A stretch of 18,972 nucleotides of DNA from UBA8437 sp003445035 (GTDB lineage Bacteria > Planctomycetota > Planctomycetia > Planctomycetales > Planctomycetaceae): assembly GCA_937901285.1 (NCBI GenBank), contig CALCHI010000385.1, forward strand, positions 1 to 18,972, read 5' to 3'. Position numbers and translations under genes: made by a program. This document shows positions 12,960-18,972 of the stretch, piece after piece (the stretch's first letter is position 1; each line of letters starts with the position of its first letter). The notes beneath the pieces were generated by a model that ran no database searches, was not told the origin of the DNA, and saw nothing but the letters and a program-made list of their open reading frames with translations.

Positions 12960-14066
12960 TCAGTTGCCGCCGACCGAGATGTTGCGATTGGTGATGTTGT
13001 CGGCGAGGACAATCCGCTTGGTGGAGTCCTGGATCAGGTTGTCCAGGATGCCGTTGCCGTTGCGGTCCTCGCCCGAGTCCAGCTGGCCGTCGTTGTCGGC
13101 GTCTTCGTTGTAAAGCCGGGCCCAGACGCCGAGCCGGGCCACGTCGATCGGTTCCTCGAGTCCCAGTTCACCGTCCTGGCCCGCGGAGACGATTATCGGG
13201 ATGTGGTAGGTGGCCGGGGCGTGGAACCAGTTGAGCACCCTGGGATGGTTGGTGATATTGGGACCGATCAGCCACAGGCGGAACCGGCCGAGAGGGTCGT
13301 CCGGATCGCTGCTCCACAGCTGAGAGTTCCCGCCGCTGATGAGCAGCTCGACCGGACGCGTGTCGGCGGTGGAATTGGGAGTGGCCAGGACCAGGCTGGT
13401 CGGCCACCTGTAGAATCTCAGCGGACGCCCCCAGCCATCGACCAGTTCCATCAGCCCGTCGCCGTCGGTGTCCACCGCTTCACTGCTGCTGAATTCGATG
13501 GTGGTGCTTCCACTGCCCAGTTCGGTGCCCATGGTCAAGGCCACGTAGAGCAGTTCGGAGCTGGTGGTTACGGCGTCGTGTGTGGGTGGGAACGTGGGTG
13601 GATTGGTCGAAAACGATCCGGCAGCCGATGGGTTGAGCTGTTGCAGTTTCTTCAGCACCGGGGAATCGTCCTTGGTGCCGAACAGGCGATCGGCCCCCCT
13701 GAGATCATCGATCCGCTGGGGCAGCTGGACCCTCATCACCTCTTTGAGTGCCACGATCTTGGCAACGTCATTGCTGGACAGGCCGGGAAGGCTGGTCCGG
13801 ACGATGCGGGTTTCGGTCCGCAGGTCATTCCGCGAGATCGACTGCCGGCGTTCTTCCAGCAGGCGGTGAAGCTTGGTGATCGTGGCCTGGGTGGCGGCGG
13901 TCCTGGCCGAGTTCAAAGAGTTGCCGATGACGGCCGTGATCAGCGAGGCCAGGATGGCGATCACCAGGATCACCACCAGGATCTCGATCAGCGTGAACCC
14001 ATCCCGCCGAGGACGGGCAGGCAACCGACAAGAGTTCGGGACTTTGGAGAAGCGTGAGTTGTTCAT
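12960..14066 (-). CDS. Second GspG-like pseudopilin with GED repeats
   Basis: The product is 368 residues. The leader ends RPRRDG, followed by FTLIEILVVILVIAILASLI, with cleavage G23|F24 and Glu at mature position 5 (E28). VDGWGRPLRFYRWP (residues 209-222) matches the D-x-W-G-x-P element of GspG proteins, and SAGQDGELG near residue 295 resembles the GspG S-x-G-x-D-G-x-x-G C-terminal motif, which helps bind structural calcium. An EF-hand-type loop, DTDGDGLMELVD (199-210), directly precedes GWGRP, and one GED block lies at 321-342, near the C-terminus. The middle part (residues 60-150, helical and charged, TKLHRLLEERRQSISRN) has no family I recognise. It lies between the main GspG-like gene and GspH, so it is an extra subunit relative to the classical operon. 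No Shine-Dalgarno sequence precedes the ATG; the 106-base gap upstream holds a hairpin. Confidence 0.84.
   Translation of the reverse strand: MNNSRFSKVPNSCRLPARPRRDGFTLIEILVVILVIAILASLITAVIGNSLNSARTAATQATITKLHRLLEERRQSISRNDLRTETRIVRTSLPGLSSNDVAKIVALKEVMRVQLPQRIDDLRGADRLFGTKDDSPVLKKLQQLNPSAAGSFSTNPPTFPPTHDAVTTSSELLYVALTMGTELGSGSTTIEFSSSEAVDTDGDGLMELVDGWGRPLRFYRWPTSLVLATPNSTADTRPVELLISGGNSQLWSSDPDDPLGRFRLWLIGPNITNHPRVLNWFHAPATYHIPIIVSAGQDGELGLEEPIDVARLGVWARLYNEDADNDGQLDSGEDRNGNGILDNLIQDSTKRIVLADNITNRNISVGGN
13041..13106 (-). repeat. GED EF-hand-loop block in second GspG-like protein
   Basis: Encodes EDADNDGQLDSGED followed by RNGNGILDNLIQ near residues 321-342; two loops with the 12-residue period. 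Confidence 0.8.
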
Positions 14067-14125
14067 GATGTTTTGGGACCGTAGGCCGTTCGGATGGACG
14101 ATTGGAGTGGCTGTCCGGGTGGCCC

Positions 14126-14141
14126 GCAGGAGAGTTCCTGC
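14126..14141 (-). promoter_or_regulatory. Intercistronic hairpin between the two GspG-like genes
   Basis: GCAGGA (14126-14131) and TCCTGC (14136-14141) form a perfect 6-bp stem with a 4-base loop in the 106-base gap, about 30 bases after the stop of the first GspG-like gene. No T-run follows on the minus strand. It could slow RNA decay or partly attenuate transcription after the major pseudopilin gene. Confidence 0.35.
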
Positions 14142-14172
14142 TGTGGCGAAGGTCGTACCTGCCGCGATGATG

Positions 14173-15117
14173 TCACGGCCTCATCCGACCTCCGGCTGAG
14201 AAATTGGTGATGTTGTCGGCGTCGTTGACGGAGAGCGAGTCGACGTTTTCCGGGTCGTAAACTTCGTCGACACCGTAGGGACAAAGCGTGGTGGTTCCGT
14301 CGGGGAGAATTCTCTCGTGTGGCCCGAACCCCGGCGAGATGATCTGAAATGACTTGGCGTTCCAACGAGGTCCGTTGACAGTCTGCCGGTAAGGGAGGTT
14401 CCGGTTCCAGACGCCGTTGGCCAGTCCGACCTGGTGGTGAAACACCCAGCCCCCCTCGGTGTCGTAACCGCGACCGCCGTTGCTGCTGAGGTAGAGGTAG
14501 GGGGCGGTTTGGTTGCTGAGGGTGTCGATGAATTCGGGGAACCCATCCGGTCCGGGAACGACTTCGACGTCGACCAGGCGGTTGGGATTGAACTCGAAGA
14601 ACGGACCGTCACGACTCTCGTCGATGTTGGTGGAGGAGACCCGCTGCAGGGGATTGGCGGGGTTCTTGGAGAAGCCCGTCATGAAGAACTTGCCGTTGGC
14701 GTCGCGGTTGGCCATGCCGCCCAGAAAGAAGACCAGGCACTCGGCTCCCGAGAGGTGGATTTCGTCGGCACTGTCGTTGTCGAGGTTGATGTCGCGGGCG
14801 AGGTCGAAGCGGAAACGGGGCCAGATCCGGTTGATCTTGCCGCGGGACTCGGGGTGAGCGGCCCACCCGGCTGCGTTCTCGAAGAGGTGCACGTGATCGG
14901 GGGGGTCAGACCCGAATTTCGCCTTGAAGTCGGCGATGGCGTTTCCCATCGAGTTGATCTCGACCTTGACGGCGGCCTCGTTGGTCCGCCGGATGATCCC
15001 GCCCAGGACCGGGACGAGGATCGCCGCCAGCATTCCGATGATCACGACCACCACCATGACCTCGACCAGGGTGAAGCCGCGGCCGGCGGGGTTCTGCTTT
15101 TGGGGATAGCGACGCAT
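14173..15117 (-). CDS. GspG-like major pseudopilin
   Basis: The product is 314 residues, about twice an ordinary GspG. The leader MRRYPQKQNPAGRG is followed by FTLVEVMVVVVIIGMLAAILVP, giving cleavage G14|F15 and Glu at mature position 5 (E19). The segment VEINSMGNAIADFKAKFG closely recalls the GspG helix that ends in an A-L-x-x-F/Y-x-x-D/G pattern. The globular part contains Asp/Asn-rich stretches (INLDNDSADEIHL, FMTGFSKNPANPL) and a C-terminal element VDEVYDPENVDSLSVNDADN, but no GED block. It lies 24 bases after the GspF-like gene, with GGAG 10 bases before the start. By position after E and F it is the most likely main shaft subunit. Its length and atypical C-terminal domain leave open that it is a different planctomycete pseudopilin. 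Confidence 0.88.
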   Translation of the reverse strand: MRRYPQKQNPAGRGFTLVEVMVVVVIIGMLAAILVPVLGGIIRRTNEAAVKVEINSMGNAIADFKAKFGSDPPDHVHLFENAAGWAAHPESRGKINRIWPRFRFDLARDINLDNDSADEIHLSGAECLVFFLGGMANRDANGKFFMTGFSKNPANPLQRVSSTNIDESRDGPFFEFNPNRLVDVEVVPGPDGFPEFIDTLSNQTAPYLYLSSNGGRGYDTEGGWVFHHQVGLANGVWNRNLPYRQTVNGPRWNAKSFQIISPGFGPHERILPDGTTTLCPYGVDEVYDPENVDSLSVNDADNITNFSAGGRMRP

Positions 15118-15141
15118 CGTGTGGAATCTCCGGTGGCCCGC

Positions 15142-16395
15142 TCAGGAAAGCTCGTTGAGCAGCTTGACCAGGGGCATGAACAGGGCGATGACGATGAAGC
15201 CGACGATCAGCCCCAGCACAACGACCATGATCGGTTCCAGCATGCTGATCAGGCCGTCGACGGCCACGGCCACTTCCTCGTCGTAGACCTCGGCCACCTT
15301 GTACATCATCGTGTCCAGGGCCCCGGTCTCCTCGCCGACATCCACCATGTTGACCACGATGTCGTCGACGATCCGTGCCTCGCGCAGCGGGACCGCGATC
15401 GCCTCGCCCTCGCGGATCGACGCGTGGATGTTGTCGAAGGCCCGCTTGAAGACCGAGTTGCCCGCGGTGTCGCGGGCGATCGTTAATGCTTCCAGGATCG
15501 GGACCCCCGAGGCGATTAACGTGCCCAGTGTGCGCATTGTCCGCGCGACAGTCGATTTCTGGATGATGTTGCCCATTAACGGGATCTTCAGCGCTATCCA
15601 GTCGACGATGAACGCACCGGTCTTGTTCTTCTTGATCAGCTTGATCATCAGTATGAAACAGACAGGCGTGACCCCCAGGACCCACCAGTAGGTGGCAAAC
15701 CAGTCGCTGAAGTTGAGCAGCAATATGGTGATGTCGGGCAGGGTGACGTCGAAGCCTTCGAAGATCTTCTTGAACTTCGGGATGATGAAAATCATGATGC
15801 CCGAGACGATGAGGATCGCGACGCTGATGACAGCGATCGGATAGATCATCGCTCCCATGACCTTCCGCTTCAGGCTCTGGGCGCGCTCTTTGAACTCGGC
15901 GAGCCGCTGGAGAATCACTTCCAGGGCACCGCCGGCCTCGCCCGCCTTGACCATGTTGACGTAGAGGTCGTCGAAAGCCTTGGGATGCTTGGCCATGGCT
16001 TCGGAGAGTGTGGATCCGCCCTCAATTTCCTCGATCACGCCGCTGAGGGAGTGCTTCAACGGTCCGGGTTTGCATTGTCCTTCGAGAATCGTGAGGCTGC
16101 GGAGGATGGGGAGTCCTGCGTCCTGGAGCGTGGAGAGCTGCCGGGTGAAGGTGCACAACTGCTTGGCACCGACCTTGCCGAAAGAGAACCCGCCCTTCTT
16201 CTTTTTCCTCGCGCCCGGTTTCTTGGCGTCCTTGTCCTTCTTCTTCTTCTTTTTCCGCCCCTCCTCGGTGATCTTCGTGACGAACAGGTCCTGGTCACGG
16301 ATCAGCTGCTGGGCTTCGGCTTCGGACTCGGCGTCGATTGTCCCGGTGACTTCGGCCCCGCTGTGGTCCATCGCCTCGTATTTGTAGTTGGGCAT
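15142..16395 (-). CDS. gspF: Type II secretion / type IV pilus inner-membrane platform protein GspF/PilC
   Basis: The product is 417 residues, the usual size. It has the duplicated T2SSF domain: FTRQLSTLQDAGLPILRSLTIL (83-104) in the first copy and ARTMRTLGTLIASGVPILEALTIA (284-307) in the second. Predicted membrane segments are about 184-206, 235-254 and 387-410. GspF/PilC anchors the assembly ATPase at the inner membrane and supports (pseudo)pilin insertion. The N-terminal NYKYEAMDHSGAEVTGTIDA is the usual PilC start. A lysine-rich insertion at residues 47-68 (KKKKKKDKDAKKPGARKKKK) links this to the first domain and is longer and more basic than expected. The gene begins 9 bases after the GspE-like stop, with AGGA 7 bases before the ATG. 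GspF and PilC names are interchangeable for such a hybrid cluster; gene order favours GspF. Confidence 0.97.
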   Translation of the reverse strand: MPNYKYEAMDHSGAEVTGTIDAESEAEAQQLIRDQDLFVTKITEEGRKKKKKKDKDAKKPGARKKKKGGFSFGKVGAKQLCTFTRQLSTLQDAGLPILRSLTILEGQCKPGPLKHSLSGVIEEIEGGSTLSEAMAKHPKAFDDLYVNMVKAGEAGGALEVILQRLAEFKERAQSLKRKVMGAMIYPIAVISVAILIVSGIMIFIIPKFKKIFEGFDVTLPDITILLLNFSDWFATYWWVLGVTPVCFILMIKLIKKNKTGAFIVDWIALKIPLMGNIIQKSTVARTMRTLGTLIASGVPILEALTIARDTAGNSVFKRAFDNIHASIREGEAIAVPLREARIVDDIVVNMVDVGEETGALDTMMYKVAEVYDEEVAVAVDGLISMLEPIMVVVLGLIVGFIVIALFMPLVKLLNELS

Positions 16396-16404
16396 CGTGA
16401 GGTC

Positions 16405-18114
16405 CTATTCCACGTCCTCAAGTACGGTCTCTCGGACGATCTCGTCGATCGTCGTGATCCCGTCGAAGATCAATTTCAGCCCCGCTTCCCGCAGGGTGGT
16501 CATTCCCTGGGTGCGGGCCAGGTTGCGGATTTCGTCGGTGGACGCGTCGCCGGTGATCATGTCGCGAATTTCGTCGGACATGTCGAGCAGCTCGTAGAGC
16601 CCGACCCGGCCCTTGTAGCCACCATTGTTGCAGCGGGCGCACCCCTTGCCGTAGTAGAACTTGTACTCCCGGGCCTGCTCGATGGGCAGCTGCAGTTCCA
16701 TCAGCAGTTCGTCGGAAGGCTCGAACTCGGTCCGGCACTCGGTGCAGATCCGCCGTACCAGCCGCTGGGCCAGGATGCATTCGACCGTGGCGGTGATCAG
16801 GAACGGCGGGACGCCCATGTCGCGGAGCCGGGTGATGCTCGATGGGGCGTCGTTGGTGTGGAGGGTGCTGAAGACCAGGTGACCGGTCAGGGCGCTCTGC
16901 ACGGCGATCTCGGCCGTTTCGTAGTCCCGGATCTCGCCGACCAGGATCTGGTCGGGGTCGTGACGCAGGATCGCCCGCAGCACGTTGGCGAAGGTCACCT
17001 CGATGTCGGGGTTGACCGGCACCTGCACCAGTCCGTCGATGTCGTACTCGACCGGATCTTCGGTCGTGATGATCTTGGTTTCGATGTCGTTGAGTTCCGA
17101 CAGGGCGCTGTAGAGCGTCGTGGTCTTGCCGCTGCCGGTGGGTCCTGTGACCAGGCAGATCCCGTTGGGCCGCTTGATCATCGTGCGGAAGTTGCTGAGG
17201 ATGTTGGGGTCCATGCCGATCTTGTTGAGGTCGAGCGAGACCACGGTGCGGTCGAGCACCCGGCAGACGATTGCCTCGCCGAACATCGTCGGCAGCACGC
17301 TGACCCGCAGGTCGACGGGGTTGCCGCCGACGTTCAGCTCGATCCGTCCGTCCTGCGGCAGCCGTCTCTCGGCGATGTCCAGTTCGGCCATCACCTTGAT
17401 CCGGGTGGTGACCGCGTTGGCCAGGTGGCGAGGCGGGGGGACCATCTCATAGAGCACACCGTCGGCACGGACGCGGATCTTGAACTCGTCCTCGAACGGC
17501 TCGAAATGGACGTCGCTGGCCTGGTCCTTGATCGCCAGCAGCAGCACCATGTTGACCAGCTTGCGGATCGGCGTCGAATTGACCAGTTCGTCCTCGCTGC
17601 CGATGTCGTGCTTGCCGGCGAGGATGTCGAAATCCTCGTCGTCTGCGGTCAGCTCGTCGAGCACGTCCTCGATCGAGTCCTCCCGGTCGGCGTAGTGCTG
17701 CGAGATGCCCTCCTCGACATCCTGCATGTTCGAGACCGCGCCCCGGACATCGAAGCCGAGAAAGTTGCGGAGATCGTCGAGGGCGGCGACGTTGTGCGGG
17801 TCGCCCATGGCGACGGTCAGGACCTCGTTCTTCAGCGAGATCGGCACGATCTTGTAGATCTCGGCCATCGTCTGCGGCACCAGCTCCAGCACCTTCGGCG
17901 GGATGGTGGTCTCACGGAGATTGACGACCGGCATCCCCCACTGTTCGGCCAACGCCTCGGTCACCAGTTCGTCGGTGACCAGCTCGAGTCGCACGGCGAC
18001 CTGGCCGAGCACCTCGCCGGGAGACTGTTTCTGCTCTTCGAGTACATCCCAGAGCTGGTCCTCGGTGAGGTAGCCCAGGTCGACCAGGATCTGTCCGATG
18101 CGTCGTGTGGCCAT
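16405..18114 (-). CDS. gspE: Type II secretion / type IV pilus assembly ATPase GspE/PilB
   Basis: The product is 569 residues, full length. An N-terminal GspE/PilB (MshEN-type) domain (about 1-145, RIGQILVDLGYLTEDQL) is followed by an acidic linker (146-176) and the secretion ATPase domain. Motifs are all present: Walker A GPTGSGKT (324-331), Asp box TEDPVEY (351-357), Walker B ILVGEIRD (390-397, with E394), and His box STLHTND (416-422). Four cysteines, C457/C460 and C492/C495, form the zinc-binding C-x2-C pair typical of GspE/PilB and absent from PilT. The enzyme hydrolyses ATP in the cytoplasm to drive pilus or pseudopilus extension through the platform protein. It starts 46 bases after the PilT-like stop and ends 9 bases before GspF. 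No clear Shine-Dalgarno sequence precedes the ATG. The tetracysteine and order suit either GspE or PilB. Confidence 0.97.
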   Translation of the reverse strand: MATRRIGQILVDLGYLTEDQLWDVLEEQKQSPGEVLGQVAVRLELVTDELVTEALAEQWGMPVVNLRETTIPPKVLELVPQTMAEIYKIVPISLKNEVLTVAMGDPHNVAALDDLRNFLGFDVRGAVSNMQDVEEGISQHYADREDSIEDVLDELTADDEDFDILAGKHDIGSEDELVNSTPIRKLVNMVLLLAIKDQASDVHFEPFEDEFKIRVRADGVLYEMVPPPRHLANAVTTRIKVMAELDIAERRLPQDGRIELNVGGNPVDLRVSVLPTMFGEAIVCRVLDRTVVSLDLNKIGMDPNILSNFRTMIKRPNGICLVTGPTGSGKTTTLYSALSELNDIETKIITTEDPVEYDIDGLVQVPVNPDIEVTFANVLRAILRHDPDQILVGEIRDYETAEIAVQSALTGHLVFSTLHTNDAPSSITRLRDMGVPPFLITATVECILAQRLVRRICTECRTEFEPSDELLMELQLPIEQAREYKFYYGKGCARCNNGGYKGRVGLYELLDMSDEIRDMITGDASTDEIRNLARTQGMTTLREAGLKLIFDGITTIDEIVRETVLEDVE

Positions 18115-18160
18115 GGCGGTTCAGCAGAAGGGGGGGTGGGGATCCGAAACGGTGCGGTTC

Positions 18161-18972
18161 CTAGAAGTCGTCGTCATCGTCCTCGTCTTCGAAGAAGTCG
18201 TCGTCGTCGTCGGACATCTCACCCTTCTTGGCGAGGTTGATTCGATGGGTCAGTTCGTCGGGCAGGTTCGACTTCAGGATCACGTCCTGTTCCTCGCAGA
18301 GCCCGTTCTTCCAGAGCTGGAAGAGGTGGTCGTCGAGCAGCTGCATGCCGTACTTGCGTCCGGTCTGGATCGACGAGTTGATTCGGAAGGTCTTGCCCTC
18401 GCGGATCAGGTTCTGGATCGCCGGCGTGAGCACCAGCAGCTCGTAGGCGGCGACACGTCCCTTGGGGATCTTGTGCAGCAGCTGCTGGCTGAGGATCCCG
18501 ATCAGGGCGGTGGAGAGCTGCACTCGGATCTGGTCCTGCTGGTTGGACGGGAAGGCGTCGATGATCCGGTTGACCGTTCCCTGGGCCCCGGTGGTGTGCA
18601 GGGTGCCGAAGACAACGTGGCCGGTCTCGGCCGCGGTGATCGCACTCTCGATCGTCTCCAGGTCCCGCATCTCGCCGACCAGGATCACGTCCGGATCCAT
18701 CCGCAATGCCCTTCGCAGGGCCTCGGCGAACGAGGGGACGTCGACCCCGATCGCCCGCTGGTTGATCGTGCAGCCCTTGTGCTGGTGGTAATACTCGATC
18801 GGATCTTCCAGCGTGATCACGTGGTGATCCATCGTGTCGTTCATGTGGTTGATCATGCTGGCCAGCGTTGTCGTCTTGCCGCTGCCGGTCGGGCCGGTGA
18901 CCAGGAACAGGCCGCGGGGACGTTCCAGCAGCTTCTGGATCGGCGCGGTGGGCAGCCCCAGTTGCTCGAAGG
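18161..18972 (-). CDS. pilT: PilT-like twitching motility / retraction ATPase (5' end missing)
   Basis: The C-terminal 269 codons are visible; the start is beyond the right edge. Motifs in order: Walker A GPTGSGKT (18895-18872), Asp box LEDPIEYYH, Walker B VILVGEMRDLET, His box GTLHTTGAQ, and the PilT signature AIQNLIREGK, corresponding to the AIRNLIRE motif needed for retraction in PilT. There is no tetracysteine, which distinguishes it from GspE. PilT disassembles type IV pili by ATP-driven removal of subunits from the base. Odd feature: after the usual end the protein carries an acidic tail (DDDDDFFEDEDDDDDF) with 13 Asp/Glu in 16 residues. It is first in the visible operon, 46 bases before the GspE-like gene, where a classical gsp operon would have gspC and gspD. 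Confidence 0.95.
   Translation of the reverse strand, partial: FEQLGLPTAPIQKLLERPRGLFLVTGPTGSGKTTTLASMINHMNDTMDHHVITLEDPIEYYHQHKGCTINQRAIGVDVPSFAEALRRALRMDPDVILVGEMRDLETIESAITAAETGHVVFGTLHTTGAQGTVNRIIDAFPSNQQDQIRVQLSTALIGILSQQLLHKIPKGRVAAYELLVLTPAIQNLIREGKTFRINSSIQTGRKYGMQLLDDHLFQLWKNGLCEEQDVILKSNLPDELTHRINLAKKGEMSDDDDDFFEDEDDDDDF

Noticed and set aside
3190..13106. GED repeats as a CRISPR or non-coding repeat array
   Set aside because: The units are in frame within coding sequences, irregularly placed across four genes, and vary mainly at synonymous and conservative positions.
18163..18215. Acidic PilT tail as a sequencing or frameshift artefact
   Set aside because: The frame reads cleanly from the conserved C-terminal region to the stop with mixed codons, and the next gene starts at a normal distance.
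15985..18240. A 751-codon open frame on the plus strand opposite the GspE- and GspF-like genes, and many other long plus-strand frames
   Set aside because: They are antisense to clearly identified genes in GC-rich DNA, rich in Asp/Val/Gly/Arg from mirrored codons, with no recognisable domain or ribosome binding site.

Overview
The window looks like a chromosomal segment of a planctomycete (Planctomycetota). It is GC-rich, and every credible gene lies on the minus strand. It combines a DUF1501-type Tat-exported protein, a DUF1559 prepilin-like protein and very large pseudopilins carrying 'GED' Asp/Asn-Gly repeats, a mix familiar from planctomycete genomes. Several genes lack a clear Shine-Dalgarno sequence. 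No mobile element, tRNA, CRISPR array or plus-strand gene could be supported.

Read in the direction of transcription (right to left), the main feature is one long operon. It begins beyond the right edge with a PilT-like retraction ATPase (18972-18161, 5' end missing). Then come a GspE/PilB assembly ATPase (18114-16405), a GspF/PilC platform protein (16395-15142), a GspG-like major pseudopilin (15117-14173), a second GspG-like pseudopilin (14066-12960), a GspH-like (12914-11673), a GspI-like (11676-10504), a GspJ-like (10504-8912) and a giant GspK-like protein of about 1909 residues (8828-3099). After the PilT-like gene the order E-F-G-(G2)-H-I-J-K follows the classical type II secretion operon, although PilT is typical of type IV pili. 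The secretin, the GspC/L/M or PilM/N/O/P alignment proteins and the prepilin peptidase are not in the window. A likely terminator lies at 3012-3073.

The most unusual feature is a set of EF-hand-type calcium-binding loops in five consecutive pseudopilins (G2, H, I, J, K). Most are tandem 12-residue loops of the form D-x-N-x-N-G-x-L-D-x-G-E, joined directly with no room for EF-hand helices. At least eleven GED blocks occur, plus two canonical loops in GspI, one before the GWGRP motif of G2, and a thrombospondin-3-like duplication in GspK. This suggests a calcium-stabilised pseudopilus with an enormous tip subunit.

Downstream are a separately transcribed DUF1559 prepilin-like gene (2807-1692) with a structured leader and its own likely terminator, then rpsT for ribosomal protein S20 (1455-1189), then the N-terminal two-thirds or so of a DUF1501 protein (999-1) running off the left edge.
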